Assembly: GCA_009602725.1 (NCBI GenBank)
Contig: WELB01000074.1
Span: 261,324 to 283,963 of the forward strand
Direction of reading: 5' to 3'
DNA: 22,640 nucleotides
Source: Spirogloea muscicola
Taxonomy: Eukaryota > Streptophyta > Zygnematophyceae > Spirogloeales > Spirogloeaceae
Position 1 is the stretch's first letter; every line of letters begins with the position of its first letter. The translations under genes and the position numbers were made by a program. This document shows, one piece after another, positions 12,750-21,015 of the stretch. Under the pieces are notes generated by a model. It was not told the origin of the DNA, ran no database searches, and saw only the letters and a program-made list of their open reading frames with translations.

Positions 12750-12797
12750 CGAGGCCGCTAGCCTCGTGCCCCGCTTGCTACGAGGCCACCAGCCTCG
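12750..12797 (+). repeat. Twin stem-loops, copy 1
   Basis: CGAGGC-CGCTA-GCCTCG (12750-12766) and CGAGGC-CACCA-GCCTCG (12781-12797), 31 bases apart, each a perfect 6-bp stem with a 5-base loop and each followed by TGCC and a CG. The same pair lies at 19347-19394 in the second block. Confidence 0.85.
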
Positions 12798-12852
12798 TGC
12801 CGCGGGTGCACTCGTAGTCGTATCCCCTTCGTCAGGCCCGCTCATCCAGCAG

Positions 12853-12944
12853 TGAATATTGAGGCGACCTCGAGACACACCCCAAGGTGTCCTTTCTTCT
12901 TTGGGCTTGCCTTTCACAGCCATCGCCCCCTTCTAGGAAGCACT
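12853..12944 (+). repeat. Dispersed hairpin block, copy 2
   Basis: TGAATATT at the left, GGGCTTGCCTTTCACAGCC in the middle, TAGGAAGCACTT at the right. It lies within the fossil retroelement block and is the duplicate of 19450-19541. Confidence 0.55.
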
Positions 12945-13425
12945 TCCTTCTCAAGGTCATGGCTGGCACGTGAAGCGTTGTAAGTAGTGGGCCGAGACCG
13001 GACTGGGGAGTTGGGTCTAGCAAGGCCCAAGATAGGGGCGCAGTCCTGCTGCTGCCCGCCGCAGCTGTCGTCGCTGCTCGCTGCCGGCTCGCAGCCCTGC
13101 TGCTACTTGCCGTCGCAGCCCGTCGTGCGCTTGCTGTTGGCTCTGTGACTAGCCGACTCTGTGTCCCTGTGGCAACAGTCGCTGGCTCGCGCTCAGGAGG
13201 TGGAGTCTGCTGCCTGACGGGGCCAACATAGGGCAAGACTTCCGCTGCACTGTGCGCTGTAGGCGCTGAGTGCTCTAGAGCTTCACCTTCAGGGGAGATT
13301 GCTGCTGAAAACCGTATTGTCAGGCTTTGACCCCTTCACTATGTTTACAGGGGTAGGGTCGATTATAGGAAGTGCAGAGAGTGCAGCTACAAAAACGAAG
13401 CTCTAGGCTAAGGAGGGCTACACTG

Positions 13426-13449
13426 ATCAGGGCAAAGCTGATCCCTGAT
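13426..13449 (+). repeat. Stem-loop in the fossil block, copy 1
   Basis: ATCAGGG and CCCTGAT with a 10-base loop; the same hairpin lies at 20023-20046. A second hairpin, AAGCCTG/CAGGCTT (13542-13564), follows about 90 bases later. Confidence 0.6.
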
Positions 13450-13975
13450 ACGCCCTGGGCTTGGGAGCTTGGGAGTTGGAGGACTGCCACGGAAGCCAGT
13501 GACCTGCCTTCGTGCGCGCTCAGAACGCTGAAGAAGCGCTAAAGCCTGGGAGCGGTGCAGGCTTGATGAGAGCCTCATTTGTAACACGCCACTGACGACT
13601 TTGTAATACTAGTGTAAGCCAAGCTGTCCTCCCAACTACGGCGGTGCACATCGACTTGTTAAGCCACACGCTGCAGGAGGGAAGTAGCTGCTTTAGCTGT
13701 CGTAAACGGACCCTTTTGATTAACCAGCAGCGTCAAACCAGGCAGTGGTTGAAGTTGCTCATCACGTCTTGCATTCCTCAATACACAGTCGTGATAATTA
13801 TGCCCAACTTTCTGGGCTTGCAACACATCATTTGACGAGATCAGCAACTAGCAATCCAGCAGCTAGTGAAGGATACATGAACCCGACGGACTTTGCACTG
13901 CAATCAACGATCACAACTGCCGTTCTGCTGATATGGGCAAGAGTAGAATGTTCAATCAATTGCTCTTAGAATTAC

Positions 13976-14419
13976 CAACTGTCACATAGTATTTCCAACT
14001 GTCACAGCCCCGGAGATTTGGTTGAAAAGGCCTCAGCACATGACAACGCATTTATAGTTTATAGGCAGAATAAGCACACATCTCAATGTGAAGGATGTGA
14101 AGGTAAGGCGCAAGACGTTCATATCAAACTTGTGCGATCATCTGTCCAAGCGAATACTGAGCAAAGCTAGCACTTGTCACCAGGAAGCCAATCAGATGGT
14201 TTTATTCTCGTCCAGCCAGAGCGAGAGGAGATCCGCGGTGCACAAGAAATAAATAGGTGGCCATTTTTAGCCAATACACGTTTGCCTGAGATATTCAGGC
14301 AAGAATGAGTACAAAACGTGGTGCTACATGAAATGCAGCCCTATGCTAAGGTGGCTAAGGCAGAAGAGTGTGTGCTAACATTTTGTTACACCACTTTTCA
14401 GTTGGAAGAATAGGTACCT
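13976..14419 (-). other. 3' flank of neprosin copy B
   Basis: Non-coding and homologous to 20569-21015, with small indels; its right part is also homologous to the 3' flank of copy A. A minus-strand TGTAA (14386-14390) lies about 30 bases after the stop codon of copy B. No gene recognised. Confidence 0.6.
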
Positions 14420-17147
14420 CTAGGGGCAAATGGAGCTATATCCAATGCCACCAAAGTAGAAGTAAGACTCCCAGTTGCCAGGGTTGGAGCCCACCGAAAT
14501 GCTATAACAGTTGCTGTTGGTGACAATGCTTGCCAGCTGGTTGTTGGTGTTGTAAAGCGTGTTCTGAGGATTCACGTACTGCAAGTTGCGAACATAGGCA
14601 GCGTACTTGTAACCCTTTGACGCATACCATCCTGATCCCATGTAAGTACCGGTGTGCTTGCCATTGTGCTCAGCGTTCACAATCTCGCCACCCCACTGTA
14701 CAATGTTTGCATGGCTGTTGAGGCGATTGAAGAGCCAGTATGGCCAATAACCCACCCACTGGCCCTGGTACTGAAGCCACCAGTGCTTGCTACCAGGGTC
14801 CTGCACATAGAGATGACTCACTTCAGTCAGAATGAAGCCTTCTATGGGACAGCCCTTTTAGAGGTCTGCAGTTGGCAACGATGCAACAGACACCACTTGT
14901 GGTTAGCCTAGAGGCCCAAAGTTACCCAACTTCAGCGGCAAGACATGGGACATTAGTTCGTACCTTGAAGACTAGTACAGTGTACTCGTACTGGGTACCT
15001 CCCCAGCTCGACACAGGTGAGACTTTGCCACCAAGATACACGGCGTTGTTTGTCTGAATGAAGCCGCTGCAGTCCAAGTTGTAGCAGCCAGTGGTCTTGT
15101 AGGCATCCCTCTGCAACGCATTGCAGCAGCGGTAAGCTATCAGCTGGAAACAGAAATTCACTGCTAACCCACAGTCCGAGCACAAGTGCAATCATGCAAT
15201 CGCAGTGAATACACACTTGTGAAGTCATCTAACATTCTGTAAGCTGGTGGCTGCTCTTTGGTAATTGCTGTTGGAGGAGATAAGGGCAGAGCGTCGCAGG
15301 ACTTACAGTCCAGTAAATGAAGAGGCGAGAGTTGTGATCTCCATACTTGTTGGGGTAGAGCTGCCAATGATCCAAAGAGAGAGCATTGTCAGCCCTCTCA
15401 AGCACTGCCTCACATGTCGATTGTCCGCACGTTCACAAGGCAAAGACACAGACAGGTCCAGAATAGTGAGTGTCGTCTGCAAAGGAGACAGGACTGACCT
15501 GATGTCCAACTTCAATGGTATTCAGGTCTCCGGCACCATATGACCCGGCAACAAGCCAGGTCTGTGTCAAGCTGAACTCATCACCATATTGGACATAAGG
15601 ATTCCAAATGTTGTAAGTGGCCTTGGAACCATATATGGGGGTTGAACCAGACCTGGGGTACTGTGTGACTGCATACTGCTCATCATAAACAGAGCACAGG
15701 ATCCTATGTCAGAAAGCAGCAATGCATACTTGAGCGTTTCCATGTCCATTACTTTGTGTAGATAACCAATTGAGGTGTATCACGCCCTCAACGTGTCAGG
15801 TCACCCAAATCTAACACTGGAAATTCACAAGCATTATGGGATGAGAGTACACTGACCTCATGGCCGGCAACGGAAGGTTTCTCCACGACATTTTTGTTGG
15901 TTTTGATGCTTCCATCGCCAGAATCCATGTCCTCAGCAGTCAGGTTGTGACGTTTTGGCACAAATTGGCCCCCACTGCCAGCCTTAGACTCCGGTGCTGA
16001 TTGTGAGGCGCCTGGATGCTTGGCCATATATTGTGCCAGTGATCCTGCTCGCATCATCTCCTCGACTGCAGATGAAGACCACCCAAGCCTTTCAGGTCCA
16101 CGACAGATCAGAAGGGGCCTCAGCATGGATTCACAGACATGCTTTGGAGGACTGGCCTTGCCGACACACTTGAGAGACTGTTAAGAGGCCCATCATCAAT
16201 AGCTTGTCTTTGGTAGTGTGCCTTACGCGTGATTCGGCGCACAGGGACAGTGCCAGCTGGACAGATGCCCCAGCTTTGTAGTGTATGGTTGGCTTTTGGA
16301 CTCGTCTTGAGGAGATTGGACACGGTGGGGCCTTGCATCTGGACCACGACCAGGAAATCACTATGTATGAGGGGTGTGCTGTCATCCCAATAGCAGGAGA
16401 GAGTGGCCTTGGTCGAAAGGGCCCTCAGAGGTACACAGCTTAACACAGTCACATCTTCTTCTTCAAAAAGGGAGGGGCAACGATGACGTACTTGAACTTG
16501 ATGTCCCTTTGCATGTGCAGTCTGCATGCTCATCTGGTCCTCGACCTTCACGCAGTCGACCGTGTCTCCATCCTTCGTCTGAAAGTGGATGCCAGGATTG
16601 TCAGGGGCACATTTCGGGAGTTGAAAGAATGTGCATGGCAACACATATTGTGAGAGCAGGACGCGGCCAGCAGGGCTCCTTTGAAAGCTTTTCCGTTAAG
16701 ATAGCTCGACCTCTGAGACAGACAGTGCAATGTGTGCCCAGTGCAGACCAAGGCACTCAAGAGTGATGCTTACCTTGATCGTCGTCACGGCAGGGCGCTT
16801 GTGCTGAGCCATGTGCTTCTTCATCTTTGCCATCTCCTTGTTGCCTGCAAACACCTCGGACGCCGTGCCAAGGTCAGCAACTCGTGATGCACCACCCGAG
16901 CACCCGAACCCGATGATGCCCCAACTGTTGCATGCCAGCAAGCGGCGGCGGCAGGAGCACTACGCAAGGCAGCGTCTCCTCGCAGCATGACGATGCGTGT
17001 GCCGGCAAAGCTCGAGCACCGAGGAGCTTGAGTGGGAGAGCGAGGCGGCTGCTCACCTGGCCGCGCGGCAGCGGCGCCCCGGAGGGAACAGGCTTGGAGC
17101 GCGAGCAGGGCCAGCAGGAGCAGCGCCAGGAGGCGAAAGCGCCCCAT
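14420..17147 (-). CDS. Neprosin-family glutamic peptidase copy B, 9 exons, complete
   Basis: Model: complement(join(14420..14800, 14964..15110, 15307..15360, 15499..15675, 15857..16065, 16170..16338, 16492..16578, 16774..16844, 17057..17147)), 1386 nt, 461 residues, GT-AG introns, phases closed. Residues 1-29 form a signal peptide (basic start MGRFR, then LLALLLLALLALQA). Residues 50-160 match the neprosin activation domain (TTIK-TKDGDTVDCV, GICPAGTVPVRR). The neprosin (DUF239) domain follows: YNIWNPYVQYGDEFSLTQTW, GDLNTIEVGHQ, TGCYNLDCSGF, WWLQYQGQWVGYWPYWLF, VQWGGEIVN, WESYFYFGGIG and ICP at the end. Known: Nepenthes neprosin is a secreted proline-specific glutamic peptidase made as a zymogen. 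Glu264 and Glu374, 110 residues apart, are my candidates for its catalytic pair. An insert rich in Ser, Gly and Ala (about residues 158-185) separates activation and catalytic domains. The donor at 16169 is the least certain junction. Confidence 0.92.
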
Positions 17148-17880
17148 GGCGGAGCGGCAGGCGGAGGGCTTGCTGGGGCAGAGGGCGGGCGGAGGGCGGG
17201 CGAGAGGTGGCGCAGCGAGCCGGCCTGAGGGCAGCTGCGGGTGGTGGAGAGCGCGGCTGTGCCAAAGGCGGAGGAGGGCCGGGCACCTCGGGGCGCGGGG
17301 AAGCCGCGAGGGATCTGAGGTGAGGGGGGGGGCTTGGCCGAGCTTTTGAAGGGAAGCAGGGGGCTTTTGGGGGGTCCTGGCCTGGTCCTGTTCTCCTTGG
17401 CCGGCAGCTGTCCGGGGGGAGTCCCCCGGCGGCACTCGGCCCCGCGGCGTCCGCCCCGCGGCGGCCTCGCCGCGCCCGGCGGAGCCGTGGGGTCAGCGCT
17501 GGCCCCCGCACGCCCTCCCCGGCCCCCCAGATATTTTGTCCCACCCCTAGAGCACGGGGCGGATAGGGGCACCCCCTTCCGGGCGCCACCGCGACTCGCG
17601 CGTGCGCTCAAGGTTGGCCGTTGACCGGCCCCCGCTGACTGTCCATGCACCGCCCCCCGGTCGACCGTTGACCGCCCCTTTGGCGTTGACCGCCCCCCTA
17701 ACCCCCCCGCCATGCCTGAGTTTAGTGTTCTCGGACGTACTTTTGTTGTTGCTTACGCTGGTAGAAGCCACGTCAAAGTCATACCAAAGAGTGGAAAGTA
17801 ACCAGAAGACAAAGGTGACAGCAGAAAGGGTCAAATCAGGAACTATCAAGAATGAAGGTGAACTAGACTAGAGGTCCAGT
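17148..17880. other. GC-rich region upstream of neprosin copy B, presumed promoter
   Basis: Very GC-rich from 17148 to about 17700, with C- and G-runs. CGTTGACCG occurs at 17620-17628, 17667-17675 and 17685-17693. No TATA element near a plausible start site and no gene recognised. Open frames here on both strands are low-complexity. Confidence 0.5.
17620..17693 (+). promoter_or_regulatory. Cluster of three CGTTGACCG motifs (W-box-like TTGAC core)
   Basis: Three copies of CGTTGACCG within 74 bases, about 470 to 550 bases 5' of the neprosin B start codon. TTGACC contains the core bound by plant WRKY factors. The repeats also share flanking C-runs, so a simple local duplication is an alternative. 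Confidence 0.35.
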
Positions 17881-18591
17881 GAAGAATTTGGAACAGAGCA
17901 AGCAGCGCGCCAGAATGCATTGAATATTGCGTCTCTGACGGCATGACTTTGTACCCCGTAGTGTCTTGCTTAGTACGCCATCCGGCCCCTCCACACCTTG
18001 TCCATTCTTTTGGCCTGGCCTTTCACAGCCACCAGTCAATTTGGAAGCGCTGTCCGTCAGGTGGCTGATATAATGTCGGTCTGACCAGGCATGTGAGGTG
18101 GCTGCCCAAGAGGACATCTGAGGCACGTCATCTCGCGAAAGGGGTTGCCAAGACGGTACCTCCAGGTCAGCTCCGGTCAGGATGAGCCGTGATGTGGCAT
18201 TGGCGCGCAAGCTCTATCCTGCCACCCGCAGCACTCAAAGAAAGGTCAATGAGAGACCGATAAGCCCTAAAGTCCGCTTCCATGGGTATGACCCACCTTG
18301 ACGAGTGTTGGCGGGTACCGGCGAGGCTAGTGGTGGGTAATGATGGGTAGTGGGGAGGTTGTTGATTCCAGGCTACATTGGCCTTTGGGATCAAGGGTGG
18401 AGGGGGGAGCCAATTGGGCCAGAGAGCCCGCTCCAACAAGCATTTATTTAATCGACCGAGGATGAGCGACCGGAGGGCTGAGACCGAGCAGTTCTATCTG
18501 TGCGGAGGAAGCAGTGTCTGCGTCCACCATCACTGCCGCAATGTCAGCGTTGACCTCCAATTCAATTCACGAACACGTGGGAGTGAAGAAA
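17881..18591. other. Unique-to-copy-2 stretch left of the second fossil block
   Basis: Present between neprosin B and the second block but absent at the first block. It begins and ends with variants of GAAGAATTTGGA (17881-17892; 18586-18596), contains one dispersed hairpin block (17921-18050) and a GATATAA at about 18067. No recognisable protein. It may be more of the same fossil element that was lost from, or never present at, the first copy. Confidence 0.45.
17921..18050 (+). repeat. Dispersed hairpin block, copy 3
   Basis: TGAATATTG at the left, then CTTGTCCATTCTTTTGGCC and GGCCTTTCACAGCCACC, ending TTGGAAGCGCT. It shares the TGAATATTG-to-GGAAGC order with copies 2 and 4, but the sequence between landmarks is clearly diverged. 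Confidence 0.5.
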
Positions 18592-18616
18592 TTGGAATTA
18601 CTTTCAAGAGTGGTCT

Positions 18617-19261
18617 TTGACTTCGGACGGCATAGTTTTAGTGGAGGTTATTGTTGGCACGGCCAACGGGCTCAAAGCTGCGATGCAGAGCCACGTAAAA
18701 GTAGCCCGATACTTTTATATCGATGATGATACAGAAGCTCGCAAGGGTGTGCAACATTCCATCGATATCCTGCTCAAGCAGTACCCCACTCTCGTCAAAC
18801 ATTCTACTTTTACGCAGTGGGGCACGGTGCTCCAGCAGGACGTTTGGGAAGCAGCACATCCTAAATCCTCACGCAGACTACCACCAGTGGACCTTGTTGT
18901 GGCCGTTTTCCCTTGTCAGGGTTTCAGTCCTAAGGGGTATGGTAGAGGATCCAGCCATCACGACACCGCGCTACTCAAGCCATTTACGAAAGTGATGCAC
19001 GCGGTGCGTGCAAAGCACACAAGGCCAGTGGGGTACATCATCGAGAATGTGGAACATCGAGAAACTCATCCCAAAGCCAGCTTTGACATCAATATAGTAT
19101 GCGACATCGCGGGACCTTATACCAAGCTCGATGCAGCATACCTTGGTACTTTAGCGGACCGCAACAGGGTACACTGGACAATTTTGGCCCCTCCCAAGAT
19201 GCTGCAGCTCTGTATCGATCGTCAGCAGCGCCCTTCAAATCTATCTGCCAATATGGCCTAG
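18617..19261 (+). pseudogene. C5-cytosine DNA methyltransferase-like remnant (copy 2)
   Basis: A 214-codon open frame. Motif I-like region with TANGLKAAMQSHVKVARYFY followed by DDDTEAR; then DLVVAVFPCQGFSPKGYGRG (motif IV, PCQ with the catalytic-type Cys); YIIENVE (motif VI, ENV); and LDAAYLGTLADRNRVHWTI (motif VIII-like, before the target-recognition domain). The wording RYFYIDDD...ARKG...LLKQYP and LDAAxLG...APP is that of methyltransferases found inside plant-lineage retroelements rather than MET1, CMT or DRM. It ends where the target-recognition domain should begin. Treated as a fossil part of the surrounding element. Confidence 0.65.
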
Positions 19262-19346
19262 GATCCTGGTCGCGAGGTCGATGCCGTCGGTATTCACATG
19301 ACCGTGTATGTCAGCTGCGACCACCGGTGTGAATCCCGCCGAGCTG

Positions 19347-19394
19347 CGAGGCCGCTAGCCTCGTGCCCCGCTTGCTACGAGGCCACCAGCCTCG
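19347..19394 (+). repeat. Twin stem-loops, copy 2
   Basis: Same two CGAGGC-N5-GCCTCG stem-loops as at 12750-12797, again 31 bases apart. Confidence 0.85.
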
Positions 19395-19449
19395 TGCCGC
19401 GGGTGCACTCGTAGTCGTATCCCCTTCGTCAGGCCCGCTCATCCAGCAG

Positions 19450-19541
19450 TGAATATTGGGGCGACCTCGAGACACACCCCAAGGTGTCCTTTCTTCTTTG
19501 GGCTTGCCTTTCACAGCCATCGCCCCCTTCTAGGAAGCACT
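19450..19541 (+). repeat. Dispersed hairpin block, copy 4
   Basis: Duplicate of 12853-12944; differs by about one base. Confidence 0.55.
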
Positions 19542-20137
19542 TCCTTCTCAAGGTCATGGCTGGCACGTGAAGCGTTGTAAGTAGTGGGCCGAGACCGGAC
19601 TGGGGAGTTGGGTCCAGCAAGGCCCAAGATAGGGGCGCAGTCCTGCTGCTGCCCGCCGCAGCTGTCGTCGCTGCTCGCTGCCGGCTCGCAGCCCTGCTGC
19701 TACTTGCCGTCGCAGCCCGTCGTGCGCTTGCTGTTGGCTCTGTGACTAACCGTCTCTGTGTCCCTGTGGCAACAGTCGCTGGCTCGCGCTCAGGAGGTGG
19801 AGTCTGCTGCCTGACGGGGCCAACACAGGGCAAGACTTTCGCTGCACTGTGCGCTGTACGCGCTGAGTGCTATAGAGCTTCACCTTCAGGGGAGATTTCT
19901 GCTGAAAACCGTATTGCCAGGCTTTGACCCCTTCACTATGTTTACAGGGGTAGGGTCGATTATAGGAAGTGCAGAGAGTGCAGCTACAAAAACGAAGCTC
20001 TAGGCTAAGGAGGGCTACACTGATCAGGGCAAAGCTGATCCCTGATACGCCCTGGGCTTGGGAGCTTGGGAGTTGGAGGACCGCCACGGAAGCCAGTGAC
20101 CTGCCTTCGTGCGCGCTCAGAACGCTGAAGAAGCGCT

Positions 20138-20162
20138 AAAGCCTGCGAGCGGTGCAGGCTTT
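20138..20162 (+). repeat. Perfect 9-bp hairpin in the second fossil block
   Basis: AAAGCCTGC (20138-20146) pairs with GCAGGCTTT (20154-20162) across a 7-base loop. In the first block (13542-13564) only a 7-bp core of the stem remains. Confidence 0.7.
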
Positions 20163-20568
20163 ATGAGAGCCTCATTTGTAACACGCGACTGACGACTCTG
20201 TAATACTAGTGTAAGCCAAGCTGCCCTCCCAACTACGGCGGTGCACATCGACTTGTTAAGCCACACGCTGCAGGAGGGAAGTAGCTGCTTTAGCTGTCGT
20301 AAACGGACCCTTTGATTGACCAGCTGCGTCAAACCAGGCAGTGGTTGAAGTTGCTCATCATGTCTTGCATTCCTCAATACACAGTCGTGATAATTATGCC
20401 CAACTTTCTGGGCTTGCAAGACATCATCTGACGAAATCAGCAACTAGCAATCCAGCAGCTAGTTTGTGAAGGATACATGACCCCGACGGACTTTGCACTG
20501 CAATCAACGATCACAACAGTCGTTCTGCTAATATGGGCAAGAGTAGAATGTTCTCTTAGAATTACCAA

Positions 20569-21015
20569 CTGCCACATAGTATTTCCAGCTGTCACAGCCC
20601 CGGAGATTTGGTTGAAAAGTCCTCAGCACATGACAACGCATTTATAGATTTAGGCAGAAAAAGCACTTATCTCAATGTCAAGGATGTGAAGTTAAGGCGC
20701 AAGATGCTCATATCAAACTTGTGCGATAATCTGTCCAAGCGAATACGGAGCAAAGCTAGCATTTGTCACCAGCATTTGTCACCAGGAAGCCAATCAGATG
20801 GGTTTATTCTCGTTCAGCCAGAGCGAGAGGAGACCCGCGGTGCACAAGAAATAAATAGGTGGCCACTTTTAGCCAATACACGTTTGCCTGAAATGTTCAG
20901 GCATAAACGAGTGCAAAACGTGGTGCTGCATGAAATGCAGCCCTATGCTAAGGTGGCTAAGGCAGAAGAGTGTGCGCTTTGTTACACCACTTTCCTGTTG
21001 GAAGAATAGGTACCT
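20569..21015 (-). other. 3' flank of neprosin copy C
   Basis: Homologous to 13976-14419. It has a short direct duplication, ATTTGTCACCAGC/ATTTGTCACCAGG (about 20760-20784), not seen in the copy B flank. Minus-strand TGTAA at 20982-20986, about 30 bases after the stop. No gene recognised. Confidence 0.6.

Larger units (their letters stand above)
11997..13975 (+). mobile_element. Fossil fragment of a DNA-methyltransferase-bearing retroelement, copy 1
   Basis: A 2-kb block near-identical (about 98% by eye) to 18592-20568. The left 660 bases carry traces of a C5-cytosine methyltransferase-like protein; the rest is non-coding with several stem-loops and a copy of the dispersed hairpin block, which could be the remains of an LTR. 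It is broken, with a small number of breaks in the coding part, and no gag, reverse transcriptase or integrase piece is present. Left edge: the breakpoint in neprosin copy A. Right edge: not defined, because homology to the second copy continues into the neprosin B flank. Its high identity to the second copy dates the duplication, not the insertion. Confidence 0.6.
18592..20568 (+). mobile_element. Fossil fragment of a DNA-methyltransferase-bearing retroelement, copy 2
   Basis: Near-identical to 11997-13975. The methyltransferase-like part is open over 214 codons here, then ends early relative to the family, so the element is incomplete and broken. No other retroelement proteins are recognisable. 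Non-coding part: twin stem-loops (19347-19394), hairpin block (19450-19541), hairpin ATCAGGG/CCCTGAT (20023-20046) and a 9-bp hairpin (20138-20162). C5-methyltransferases carried by LTR retrotransposons are described in several algal groups; assigning this one to the Ty3/gypsy or Copia class is not possible from what is left. Confidence 0.6.

Noticed and set aside
17602-17871. 89-codon open frame upstream of neprosin B
   Set aside because: Pro/Ala/Thr-rich translation of the C-run and TTGACC repeat region; no homology recognised.
19429-19833. 134-codon minus-strand open frame present in both fossil blocks (also 12832-13236)
   Set aside because: The blocks are about 98% identical, so shared openness is not evidence of selection. 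Composition is Ala/Arg/Thr-rich and it opposes LTR-like non-coding DNA.
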